The translations under genes and the position numbers were made by a program. From positions 336,003-400,002 of the forward strand of contig MPNW01000035.1 in the NCBI GenBank assembly GCA_011800805.1: 64,000 nucleotides of DNA, given 5' to 3'. Source of the stretch: Hirudo medicinalis. Taxonomy: Eukaryota; Annelida; Clitellata; Hirudinida; Hirudinidae. Positions 48,920-59,950 of the stretch are shown here, one piece after another; positions within the stretch are counted from its first letter, which is position 1; each line of letters starts with the position of its first letter. The notes under the pieces are model-generated. The model worked only from the letters and a program-made list of their open reading frames with translations. It was not told the DNA's origin and made no database searches.

Positions 48920-50357
48920 ATGGCTGCTCTTCAGGCTCTTATTCGAATTACTCCTCGTAAGATCAATTTTCTCTGTATTTATAGATTTTCTCTTGATTTC
49001 TGAGTCAGATTGCTAAATCATTTAGTATGTAAAGCATCCATATATATGGCCTGTGATTGTAAGTAGTTGATGGCGGTACGAGACAATTTTGTTTACGTAT
49101 TTAGCTCAAAAACTACGTAATTGCACAGAATTCACCCGCGCCTCGTCATCTCTTCTCAATGTTGGAAGGTTGACGAAGAATGTTATTCCGAGACAGACTT
49201 TCGTGCTGTCGGCAGTGCAGCAAAAGAGAATTTACGGCCCAGGTATTTTAGTTATAATTTTATTAGCACACTTTGTAAAGGGATTTATATATTCATAAGC
49301 TTTCTTGATGTTCAGTTTTGCTTTTTTTGTGAGAAAGAGTTGCTTAATTAATCTTATGTTTATAACTACAATTAACATGATTAGGTGGCTATTTAATGAA
49401 GCATTGAGCTGGCTAATAGGGAATCACTGTTTATTATATACTTTGTGGAATATCTGCTGCTCTAAAATATATCTCTGAGATTGAAAAACATTTGAATAAC
49501 AAATAAGTTTGACAAATAAGTAACAAATAAAATAAATAAATGAAGATTTTGGCTATAAACACAGAGGTGACCTCCAAGGAAAGATAATTCCAAAGAGTTT
49601 GGGTCATTAAAATAAAGACTCAGCATTAATGCTTTTAATTATGTTATAATTGTCCTTCATTTAGTTAATTAGTTTGGGCTGTGATATTCTTGCAAAAAGA
49701 GATAAGACTTTATTCTGATTGCAGTTTTATAATTTAATTTTCTTAGAATTTCTAGTAATAGATTTGTGCTACTTGAAACATTCTGACACATAATACCTTT
49801 TACATAGGAATTTTCTTATTTTTTTAATTCTAAATGCCTTCCATTTTATTTAAAAGCTGATATCAATTATCACATATCAATATGTCCTGAATGGATTTGG
49901 AAACCTCTAGAAGGTTTTTCAATGTCTTTATTGTGCTTATTAATTTCAACAGAGTCTGAGCAGGAGAAACATGATGAAGTTCAACATTGGGTGAATGAGC
50001 GTTATGTTGCTGTAGCATTGTTGCCACTCATTCCTGCTGCTTTAGCTTACCCTAATTATGTTCTGGATACCCTCCTCACCAGCGCTATGATGCTTCATAC
50101 ACATTGGTTAGTAACTCAAGTTTCTTGATTTTGTACATAAATGAAGTACTTCATAAGCATGACCATCCTGAACTTCAACGATTCTTAGGCGTCTGTCGGG
50201 AGTAGCCCAGGATTACATCCACGGTCAGGTACTGCCAAAGATTGCTAGACCGACAGTGGCTCTCATCAGTGTGCTTGCTCTTGGAGGCATCCTCTATTTC
50301 AACTATACTGACATTGGGTTTGCCAATGCAGCAAGACTGCTTTACACCAAGTTGTGA
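48920..50357 (+). CDS. SDHD: Succinate dehydrogenase cytochrome b small subunit (SDHD, CybS)
   Basis: Four exons (48920-48956, 49105-49242, 49953-50106, 50189-50357; 498 bp, 165 aa), all in phase. The membrane-anchor subunit of mitochondrial complex II, which helps bind ubiquinone and haem b. The N-terminal 50-60 residues are basic and Ser/Thr-rich (MAALQALIRITP, LTKNVIPRQTF), fitting a presequence. The mature part starts near HDEVQHWVNERYVAVALLPL; three membrane helices follow. Hallmarks are MMLHTHWRLSG (haem/quinone region) and the segment QDYIHGQVLPK with the conserved Asp-Tyr pair, then GGILYFNYTDIGFANAARLLYTKL at the C-terminus (stated in pieces: GGILYFNYTDIGF, NAARLLYTKL). The sequence resembles animal SDHD in length and motifs. 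Confidence 0.93.
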
Positions 50358-50658
50358 GGAATTGGGGGCTGCCTGGGAACAGTTGAAGAAGCTTATAGTC
50401 TTTCGTGAGGATGTTCAACAAAAAGCTTTCTTGTTGTTCTTATAGGACGAAATGCAAAACAATTTTTCTCTAATGTTTATTAGAAGCTTCAACATCTCTT
50501 TGGTGTTTTACATTAATTAGATACATTCTAGATACAATGTGTAATGTAAGTAGAAATTAATGAAGTAGAAGTAAAGTTTCAAGCATGATTCCAGTGACAA
50601 ATAATCTTAAAATAATAGCTGGAAATAGGATCCAACGATTGGGCCTGATTTGATCAAA

Positions 50659-53422
50659 TCAGGCATACAAAAATCTCCACTTCTGGCTGTCAGTGGATTT
50701 GCTCTCAGACAAACCAATGGAGCTGCCAATCCATTTTTTCTGTGCATGAATGTCCAGTACAAGTCCATTGTTACGATTTTTGATGTATTCCTTGGATATG
50801 ACCCAGCTCTGATGTGGGTTTATTGAATTGTATCTGTCTGTGTGAAACTTGCCTGAATGAATGAATGAAATTTGTGAATCAGCACATGAGTTGGCAGAGG
50901 TGATATCTTGGCACAACCATACCATATGAAAAATCTAGGACAGATCCATTTAGTTTTGATCTTAGAATTCCCAGTTCATCTTCATACCATAGTTGGCATG
51001 CATTTCTGGTGTGAGACTTCCTATCACCTAAAATCACATTGCAACTGCCTTGGCCAGCTTCCCTTCGTACCTCCAATACCTTGCCATTGACTTTGGATTC
51101 AACGAAAAATGGTTTAGCTGATCTGAGAAAATGAACAATTAAACATTACTATTGTAAACTAAGTAGCAAGCAGTTCGTAGGTGCCATTCATCTGTGGATG
51201 TTTACAAATTTTGGAAGGTGATTTGGGAATATGCTGGACTTGGTGCCATAATTGCAAAAGTATGTAAATAGAAAATCCCATCTCACGCGTATCTTAAGAT
51301 CCATTTCTGATGATGGGAATCGATATCCTCAGCAAGATAGCATTGCATGGATGCTGGATCGCATGGCTCGCTTGCGATACCCAGTGTGAGAACCAATGAT
51401 TCCTCTTTCCTTAGGAAGACCTTTCCATCTCTGAACTCCAGCTGCTGTCCTGGGTGGTTGGATTGGTAAGAATTCAGCACCAGGTTTGAATCTGTGGGCA
51501 TTAAATTAATGGAATTGAAAGTGGGTCTGTTAAGACAGATGCTATGACATCTATTGTTACCTAGAACTTCCAGACAGAGACGTTCATTTTCTCTGCTTCT
51601 GATTACGCCATGAACTTGGTCAACAAAAAACAATTGGTTATCACTGAATAACCCATTTGGTTGCAGTAATGTCCTGGAGAGAGTGACAGGACTTGGAGGG
51701 GATTTGACATTTACAGTGATATCAACATCAAAGTAGGAGTGCTGAATGAGAAAATATCTCCCTCTGCCATCGTGGCTGTTAAAAATTAGCGTTGTATGCT
51801 TTTCTATTGCGGTGAAATAGGCAAAACATACTAATAAATATGGATATACAATTAGAACAGAATTAGAAAGTGATAAAAGGGACATCTGAAAGGAGTCTCA
51901 ATAAGCAGCACTTTTCTTCTGAGTCTAGATCAGTAGTTCCCAAAATTATTTTGCTAAGCACCCCCTTCTCAAAGAAATTGCTCTTTAACATCCCAATAAA
52001 AATTAATAAAAAACAAACAATGAGAATTTTTCCAGCCTCTCAAGTAATTAATTTCCTCTTAATTTGGGAACCACTGGTACATATTAATGCACAATCCCCA
52101 ATTATTCAAAAAATCCTCAGTGCCTTCGATAACAATCCTTTCCTCTATTGCCAATATCATAATTACTTTTGAACTGTCACTAACTCAAAGCTGTATGGGT
52201 TCAAGGAAACATGATGGAATGACCAATGCTGAGATTTCTGAGAACTGTAATCTGCCACAACAACATTGTTGAAGGCCTGGAACATGACCTGCTGCACTTC
52301 TAGGACATGTGATGGTTGAAGTCTGTCTTGCAACAGATTACCATTTATTACCCACTCCTGTCTGAAGTTCTCAGAGTTATATGGGTACATCAGCACATCC
52401 ATATCTAATTGTATTTTCATTGATTTTTCAGTGAACTTATCTTACAATAATCTAGATATAAAGAGTTCACAAACCAATGACATTCAAAACAAAGTCATTC
52501 ATTTTGGAATGTATAACTCCTTTCTGATCCTCGTACCACAATTGATTATCTGATGGAGGTTCCTTCAAAGTATAGGTGATGACATGGGCACCGACTACTG
52601 CCAGATCTCCTCTGATGTCGAGGACCTTTTCTGTTTCACAATGTTTGATGAAGAAATATCTTCAGGCCTGCAATAAATTAAAAGAATATGCAGTTGATCA
52701 TTCACTTTTTAAAGGTTCACAATTCATAAAAATTCAATAATAAAATCAATGCCCATCTAACAATAAAAGATTTTGTTAGAAATAGCAGCTGCAATTGAAG
52801 TGATACAAATAGCTAAACTATAAATAATGAGAAAATCAAACCCACAAGTAAGTCAGGCTCCATCGTTGCCCACTGAAGCCCTCAAATGCTGCTACATGAC
52901 AGGCAGTCCCTGGAACCAAAAGGTCATTTCTGATGGTAACAACATTATCAAACTCTTCTTCAGCTATGGTCCCATCTTCCCTTATATCCCATGGTTGACT
53001 TTTCCCCCCCACAAAAGGTTGAACAACCAACTCTTCAGCTGTGTAAATAATAAAGATAATTGCAATAAGGTACACTCAATTTCTACTTGTTGCCATTTGC
53101 AACTATAAGCAACTTATTCCAAATGACTTTATTTAATTTAAAAGAAATGTATTACAAATAAGTAAGGCCAAACTTGCTATGCACCATTTAAGTCAATGCA
53201 AAAGCTGTTCAATTTGCTTCTAATTGTGAAACTGCTTTTATCTGTGAACCACAATTGGTGATCAGCTGCTTTAGTTTCATCATTTAACAATCCAAGAACT
53301 ACTGGCATATTTGACTCATTCCGAGAATCCTTTATTTCCAGAATTAGATCTGGTTGGCTCTTGGTTTTAATCAAAAAATATTTTCCTAGTCGTTCCTCCA
53401 AATTAGCAGTCTTGCAAAACAT
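50659..53422 (-). CDS. Four-domain beta-trefoil (ricin-B-fold) lectin-like protein
   Basis: Tandem array of four related domains of about 130-150 aa, each beginning with a YFLIK/YFFIK-like strand, containing a QLW(Y/F)xD...IxSK(L/M)N block and closing with a Q(K/H/R)W block: domain 1 exons 53185-53422 and 52846-53038 (HQLWFTDKSSFTIRSKLN, GQRWSLTYL); domain 2 about 52670-52175 (NQLWYEDQKGVIHSKMN, QHWSFHHV); domain 3 in one exon, 51289-51802 (NQLFFVDQVHGVIRSREN, QKWILRYA); domain 4 about 51117-50659 (CQLWYEDELGILRSKLN, QKWRFLYA). The QxW signature marks the carbohydrate-binding beta-trefoil fold; no enzymatic chain is attached. The first in-frame ATG is at 53422 (MFCKTANLEERL) and no signal peptide is evident, so it may be cytosolic, or a signal exon is missing. 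Some exon borders in domains 2 and 4 are approximate. Confidence 0.75.
51931..52076. mobile_element. hAT MITE in the lectin-like gene intron
   Basis: The left end CAGTAGTTCCCAAAATT and the complement of the right end, CAGTGGTTCCCAAATTA, are good terminal inverted repeats of the hAT CAGTGGTTC type. Flanking 8-mers GTCTAGAT and GTACATAT agree at five of eight positions, and the left one fits the hAT target preference NTCTAGAN. 146 bp, non-coding, between domains 2 and 3. Confidence 0.7.
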
Positions 53423-54137
53423 TGTATGGAAACAAGCAAGACTAGATAACCTCAATTTAATTTTCAAAATTCATAGAAATTGAAACTTTAAGCCAATGAT
53501 CGATCCACAACAAGGAGTTACGAAACGATGGAAGCTGATCTCGAAGGTCGAGCGTTTAGATATTTTTACCTGTGTATTAAATTTGAAGTGACTATCAAGA
53601 GCTCAAGTATTTTATGCGCATTCCTCCAATGTGAATGTGCTCTAGAACAAATTAATAAAGAAAAACGTAAATAATTCATCACCTAATAACACATTGAGAC
53701 AAAGTAGTCAAGTGAAGAATCAATGGACAAGAAGCAAGAACCAGGGTTATGCGCGACCGTATCCGTTTCGCGCTTGATTATCTCTTTAGACGTCAAATTA
53801 ATAACTTCTTTTTAAACATATATCCTACAAGGCTGTCATCTGGAGGCAATGTTGCAAATTAACAAAATTCTTTTTCCACAGAAAATTTGCATTTCTACGT
53901 TCGCTTCGTATACCATTCAGTGCATCTGGTAATTGAGTTTCCAGTCGCAGGAGGCCGAGTGTTAAAGCTTTCGCTAATCGTCGACTATTAAAGACACGAA
54001 TTGCAGACTTCCAGGGATGGTCAAAAGTAATTGCTGCTCAATGAAACTCTAGGCTTTTCATCAGTAATTCGTACAAATACAAAGCCATACTAAAAGGTTT
54101 ATCTAAAATAAAATCATTTTCCGTATCTAAGTGTGAA
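53262..54137. repeat. Duplicated segment, parental copy (lectin exon 1 and upstream flank)
   Basis: This segment, containing the start of the lectin-like gene and about 700 bp upstream, aligns colinearly with 55528-56473. Shared words include GGATGGTCAAAAGTAAT, GTCATCTGGAGGCAATGTTG and ACGATGGAAGCTGATCTCGA. It presumably includes the gene's promoter. Confidence 0.85.
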
Positions 54138-54194
54138 CGATGAATCTTGAGGGATATGTTGCACTTCATTATTTTGCCATAAAATTGGGACTTA

Positions 54195-54820
54195 GGGGTC
54201 ATCCGTTAATGATGTCAACAAATTTAAGGTAATTTTTGACCCATCTTCTCATAATTGTCAGACTTTTAAAGACCCCCCTACCAAAATTATGTCAAAAAAC
54301 TGACAACTCCCATAAAAACCACCCTTTTTTACAAGTTTTAATTTGTACCTTGTAACACTTTGAATGTTACTATTTTATTTTGAAAGCAAATAAAATAATT
54401 GTTAAACTGAATATTATTGTCAATTTTTTAATGTCAGTTTCTATCACCTCCGCCCTCAAAACCTTCCTCTTCAAAGAAAGCTTCCCTCTACATTAGTGGT
54501 TTTGAAGTTCTGTTGAACATACGCCACTCTAATCAAACTCTATTATCGTTATCGTTATCTTCCCATGGGAAAGTCAAATGTTCCTCTATTGTAACAATAG
54601 ACATAGTACCAGTTTCATCATTAACATCATTTTGTTGAACTGATAATCCAGACAAATCGACATCATCTTCATCTAACCATTCAGCTCAAAAATATCAGAA
54701 CAGTCTGATACTATGCCTATTGTTACAATCAATTTTATACTCCTCCCTCCCCTTGTCATGAATTGTCAAACTTTTTCAACCCCTCCACCCTATTTTGTTG
54801 ACATAGTTTATGGATGGCCC
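54195..54820. mobile_element. Inverted-repeat element (MITE-like), ~626 bp
   Basis: The left end GGGGTCATCCGTTAATGATG continues into TCAACAAA; the complement of the right end reads GGGCCATCCATAAACTATG then TCAACAAAA. These termini are inverted repeats of about 28 bp, and both are followed by TTTGACCC/CCCCTCC-type tracts (left near 54230-54290, right near 54740-54790). No transposase. The terminus resembles the one-sided motif at 45832. No convincing target-site duplication. The element lies just beyond the parental duplication copy. Confidence 0.65.
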
Positions 54821-55527
54821 ATTATGAAGAATTTTTTGAAAGCAGTGTGAATGAAGAAGACGAAGGCTTCGCTATTTAAGACATGTTCCCAAGAATGACT
54901 GAGGGCATTTTTATTGACCTCAGACCAGTTATGATCACTTGTTATGAGCGACAATAGATTCGAAGATCTGTTAGTTGGGCCTGGAAAGCCTTCAAAGACA
55001 TGGCTGCCAATTTTCTCGGCAATTACCCAGTTTTACATTCAGCTGGTAGACAAACCTCCCAAAGCATACAAAACTCAACTCAAGATTCATTTCCTCCAAT
55101 CACTCTCGAACTTCTTCCCTGCAAATATCGGTGGTTTCAGGGACGAACACAGTGAAAGGTGTCAACACGACATTGGTAGAAGGGAAAAACGATAACAGGG
55201 CAAACGGAATCCGTTAGTGCTTGCTGGCTACTGCTGGACTGCAACGTTATGCACCGGACTGAATACAAACATGACTGAAAATCAGGAGTAAAACACTTTT
55301 AATTATGTTGAAATTAGTAGCTTCATTAGAAACATAAACACGATTAAATAAGTTATTGCTGGTAAACTGTTAACGGTTTATTTTTCAGAGTTCCTATGTG
55401 GTGCAGCAAAATCAAAACTATTTTGTGTATACCCACTAGGTACCAGTCACAATCAGCATAAACTTTCAGGAAGCAAAACGTTTCAAAAAAAAATGTTTTG
55501 CAGAGTGATCAGTTTCAGTTACTCTAG

Positions 55528-55700
55528 TGTCATCACTTAACAATCCGAGAACTATTCGCGTATTTGACTGATTCCGAGAACCCTTTATTTCCATAATTAG
55601 ATCTGCATGGCTCTTGGTTTTAATCAAGAAAAAAATTCCCTAGTCGTTTCTCCAAAATAGCATTATTTCAAAAATTGCAAGATAACAAGCAAGACTAGAT
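55528..55700 (-). pseudogene. Pseudogene copy of lectin-like gene exon 1
   Basis: Matches the first exon region of the lectin-like gene (53262-53470), but the reading frame is broken: the sequence at the equivalent start runs into TAG within eight codons, and an indel shifts the frame in the strand before the YFLIK position. Only the exon 1 region is present; no downstream domains follow to the left. It was created by the duplication of 53262-54137. Confidence 0.8.
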
Positions 55701-56473
55701 AATCTCAATATAATTCTCAAAAATCATAGAAATTGATACTCTAAGCCACTGGTCGACCTTCAACAAGGAGTTACGAGACGATGGAAGCTGATCTCGAAAT
55801 TTAAGCGTTTAGATATTTTTTGCATTTTAATATTGCGAATGTGCTCTAAAATAAATTAAGAAAGATGTGAATAATTGACCGTCTATTCGAGCAAAGACAA
55901 ACGAAGAATCAGTGAACAAAATAGAAGAATCGAGGTCATGCGTGACCAGATCCATTTCGTGCTTGGCTATTTCTTTTGATGTCAAATTAATTCTTTAACT
56001 TTTGAAGCATATGTCCTGTACGGCTGTCATCTGGAGGCAATGTTGCAAATTAACAAAAATTTATAATCTTGTTTCGTATATCATTCAGTGCATCTGGCGT
56101 TAACGGTGACAATTTAAAATTAAAATTTCAAAAAATGGCGACAAGCCCACATGCCGTACAATCGCTGTATTTCATTCATATCTTAGGATAGTTTGGCATA
56201 AAATAATGGAACCTTTATCATCATGCATGCGAATCTAAGAGAAATCCTTTCTCGGAGATAATTGAGAGTTTCCAGTCACAGGAGGCTGAATGATGAAGTT
56301 TTCGTTAATTATCGACTTTTAAAGGCACGAACGAATTGCAGACTCCCAGGGATGGTCAAAAGTAATGGCTGATAAATGAATCTCTAGGCTTTCTATGAGT
56401 AGTTCGTACAAATACAAAGTAATATTGAAAGATAATTTATCTATAAAAGCAAAGCATTTTCAGTATCTTCAGT
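55528..56473. repeat. Duplicated segment, decayed copy
   Basis: Colinear copy of 53262-54137 in the same orientation, with many substitutions and small indels and one unmatched insertion of about 160 bp (about 56110-56265). Similarity is clear by eye, perhaps 80%. It indicates an old tandem duplication at the 5' end of the lectin-like locus. Confidence 0.8.
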
Positions 56474-56479
56474 GATCGT

Positions 56480-57600
56480 TAAAATTAGAGACCAAAATTT
56501 GTTAAAAACGAAAAATATCGCCTGTAGGGACGATCGAGGAAATCATTTAAAGAAGAAAAGTAAAAGGTCGTAAAAATGACAAGGCAGCAGGTGTTGTGTC
56601 GTTAAAACATCTAATGAACTCAGACTTAAGTGGCGTGAAACCCTAAGAAAATCCTCAAAAAGAGGCCAAGTTGACAAGTTGCTTGCCGGTCCATTTTGGA
56701 GCTCGTTTGAAGGCAGAAAATTGGATTCTTTGCCGAGATTTGGACGTGTTTCTGCGATGTTTGCTTGGATAAACTAAGTCTCTACAATGCACATGATTAG
56801 AGGAATCAATCGAATTTTACAGTTCAGAAAACAAAATTTTTGTCTGTTTCGATCGAAAACTAATCATTTCGAATACACGAAAATATACACAAAAGAAGAC
56901 TTTTATTTAAAAATTAACTGGACGCTCTGCGACCTCTGCCTTCTATGGGATTTTCGCTTTGACCTTTTGCGCCTCTCGATCCCACGATGTCACGATTGTC
57001 TATTAAAGAAACAGAAGGTTTTTCCACCGTCAAGTGTATTTCAAGTTCTCATCTCGTCTGGATGGCAGTAATTACGGGATCGTTGCATACAACAAGGTCC
57101 TTATAAAAACCCTTTTCACTCAACTCTCGCAGTTTTTCGCGTCCGATCGACCATAACTGCAGCATAAGAGGCGTCAAATTTGTTTAGAAACCCGAGAAGG
57201 TGAAATGGATTGACTGACCGCAACATTTTAAAACATAATTTATCAATTCACACAAAGAAGGTGCTTATTTGTTTGGTGGAAAATTTCACGGGTTCAAGAA
57301 ACCAATCACTGAAATGATGGAAGTTGTTTTTTCCGAACGGACACGACATTCCTGTTCATCATTAGCACGACATTGTTCCCTCTCTTTGCAGAGAATTACA
57401 GATCTCTCATCCGCTCTCACGTGGAGTGGCACAATCCTGCAGAACTGGAAGCAATCCTCGTCTCGTCTTAATGTCCACTCGACGGAGATTAAATTCAATC
57501 ATCGATTTGTCAATCAAGATGCTTACTAGTTTGCTTTCTGAATATTGTGCGAATTGAAAAAGAATCGAATTTTTACCACGAAGGACATACTGCTTAGAAG
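56480..57600. other. Intergenic / upstream region of the LRR-Ig gene
   Basis: No gene recognised. A minus-strand open stretch (57498-57286) overlaps a plus-strand one, and neither shows a motif. Likely contains the 5' UTR and promoter of the LRR-Ig gene. Confidence 0.35.
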
Positions 57601-57602
57601 CA

Positions 57603-59950
57603 ATGGACTCTGGAACGCTGAGGAGAAACATCGAAAGTATTTTGGTCTTTTGTTTGTGTCTCGCTTCTCCTGGATTAACCAATTCTTTTACAAATTCTCC
57701 TTTTCCTCACGATCTTAACCCGCTGCCAACTCCGCTCGTCCACGATTCTTCAGACCTCTTCCAATGTCCGTCCGTTTGTTTTTGTAACGTTTTGAGCAGA
57801 ATTGTCTACTGCAGCAGGAGGAATTTGGAATACATTCCATTCAATATCTCCACCGCCAGTCTTCAAATCAACTTGAGTGGAAACAAGTTTTATGACACAA
57901 CCATTCGACGCCTCAATTTCTCATCGTTCGTAGGTCTAGTGCATCTCTACCTCAGCGAATGTGGCATTAAATTCTTGGAAAAGAACGCTTTCTCGGACCT
58001 CAAGAATCTTAAGTGGCTTGACCTGAGCAACAATCAACTCCAGGTTTGGTTCTTGACATGCTTCTCATTTATGCCTCTTTAAAGGTAATTCTATTTCGGG
58101 CTAAGCAGACGAAAATCAATTTTTATTTTCAGCTCAGAATGCATTTATTAAGGACATTAAATACTGTGGAAAGCACGCAATGTTATTTTTCTAGTCGATG
58201 AGTGTATATCTTATCATCGAATACGAGATATCTAAGACGATAAATCATAAATGCAACCTATTCAGAATTAGAAATATAAGTGTGAGCGGTATTTTGTGAT
58301 GTTAGCCATGGAATGAGGCGAGGATTTCATGAACGCGAGTCGATGATGTTGTCGGAAACATTTGAACGTGTTTGTAAATCTCTCAATAAGCCAAACAGAT
58401 TGCAATCGCCTGGCTCGATTGCCCGGATTTCATTTCCATCAGGTTCAGAATTATTTCTGACGGAAATGAATAAATAAAAATCGAAGTCGTTATTTAAATG
58501 ATGTCCTCGACAGCTGGTTCCAGAGGGGGCTTTCGGAGGTCTTCACTTGCAGTATTTGTTCCTCAACGGCAACAAAAACATCCTCATCATTCCGACCTCA
58601 TTCAGTCATCTTTCCACCTTCGGTCTTTATCTCCACGATTGTTCACTCGTCAGCATCGATGCCTCCGTTCTCATGCCTCTCAAAAACCATCTCAAATTTC
58701 TCTGGCTCAACGGTTTTATTTTTGTCTTTTTGGAAAATAAATCATAATAAAAACGAATTAATCTAATCTAACATTTCGTTAATTTCTTTTTTGACAGCCA
58801 ATCAAATTAAAAGTCTGTCAGAAGAATTTCTGCCGATATTTAGCAGCTTGGATCACGTGCGACTCAGCTCTAACCCACTCCATTGCAACTGCAACCTGCT
58901 CTGGCTCAAGAAGTTCTTCGACGATCGCATGGACGTCTTCAAAGGCGTACCTGCCCCTACGTGTTCCTCTCCTTCCAAAGTCAGACTGAAATCCCTGGAC
59001 ACGGTGAACTATATTGTAACAAATAAATTATTCTAGCTCTCATTCGTCGAGAAGTTTCCAACGTTCTCTTTTAAAACTAGTCGAGAAATATTTCTTTGTG
59101 GGATGCCCGTACAAAAGGCCGGATGAATGGAGTTTATAAATTTTCGTTAACATTCCAGATGCTTCCGACAGACATAAGTTGCACGCCACCAACTTTCGGT
59201 GACATAGAACTCTCCATTAAACCGGGCTGGGGACGGCTCAAGTGCCGGGCAAGTGGCGACCCACCGCCGACCCTGTACTGGATTCAACCTTCAGGTAGAA
59301 CATCGCAATTCACAGCGGACGAGAATCTACTCAAAGAGAGATACCACAACGAGGGAATGATAAGCGTCGGTGACACAGAAGGCCAACAAGAGAAGAATGT
59401 TTCGATGGACAAGCAAAACTCACAACTCATCGAGGGAACCTACATTTGCGTGGCCAGGAACGAGGCAGGCAACTCGACTCTCTCCGTGAACATCTCTCTG
59501 AGGTTTCAACAAACCGATGACGAAAGCGGAATGGCGACGTCATCGTCGGAGAATATTTTTCGCGTCTTGCAGGAACGAAATGAGATACAGGACCAGATGG
59601 CAGTGGTGCCGAGGGAGGATAAGGGGTGGCTCTCCAAGGCTAGAGGATCTCACGTTCGGGTCGTTGAGGAGGAGGGCGATTTCGACATCATGTTTTCATC
59701 TTACGAGTTGTCGTGCGCTGTCTTCCTGACTCATCTCCTCACGCTCCTCATTTGCATTTTCATCATCTCAAAAATTTACAGATGCCGCGTGAAGCCAGGA
59801 AATTCCTTAGAAAAACCGGCGGCTTTTGGTTTCTCGACGGGCATGATGTACCCCGAGCCAGATGAAGGAGTAGGAAAAAAAGATCTTCACGTCAATCAGC
59901 AGGGTCATCATTTCTTCACGCACAACAACTGGAGTATTGGTCTCTCGTAG
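57603..59950 (+). CDS. LRR-Ig single-pass transmembrane receptor (Kekkon/LINGO-like architecture)
   Basis: Four exons (57603-58043, 58514-58712, 58798-59015, 59159-59950; 549 aa), all phases agreeing. N-terminal signal peptide (ESILVFCLCLASPG), cysteine-rich LRR N-cap (CPSVCFCNVLSRIVYC), about six leucine-rich repeats (LVHLYLSECGIKFL, LKWLDLSNNQLQ, LQYLFLNGNKN, LKFLWLNGNQIKSL), LRR C-cap (NPLHCNCNLLWLKKF), one C2-type Ig domain (LKCRASGDPPPTLYWIQPSG, GTYICVARNEAGNSTL), a membrane helix near residue 475 (CAVFLTHLLTLLICIFIIS) and a short cytoplasmic tail of about 55 residues starting KIYRCR. Such proteins act in cell adhesion and neuronal or EGFR-related signalling. The exact orthologue is not clear. 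The extracellular linker after the Ig domain carries several N-glycosylation sequons. Confidence 0.9.

Noticed and set aside
49922..49952. ATG at 49922 as an alternative SDHD start
   Set aside because: It lies in the intron before the acceptor at 49951-49952; the upstream exons supply a proper presequence in frame.
53423..53467. Upstream extension of the lectin frame to a start at 53467
   Set aside because: The codon there is TTG, not ATG; the first in-frame ATG is at 53422.
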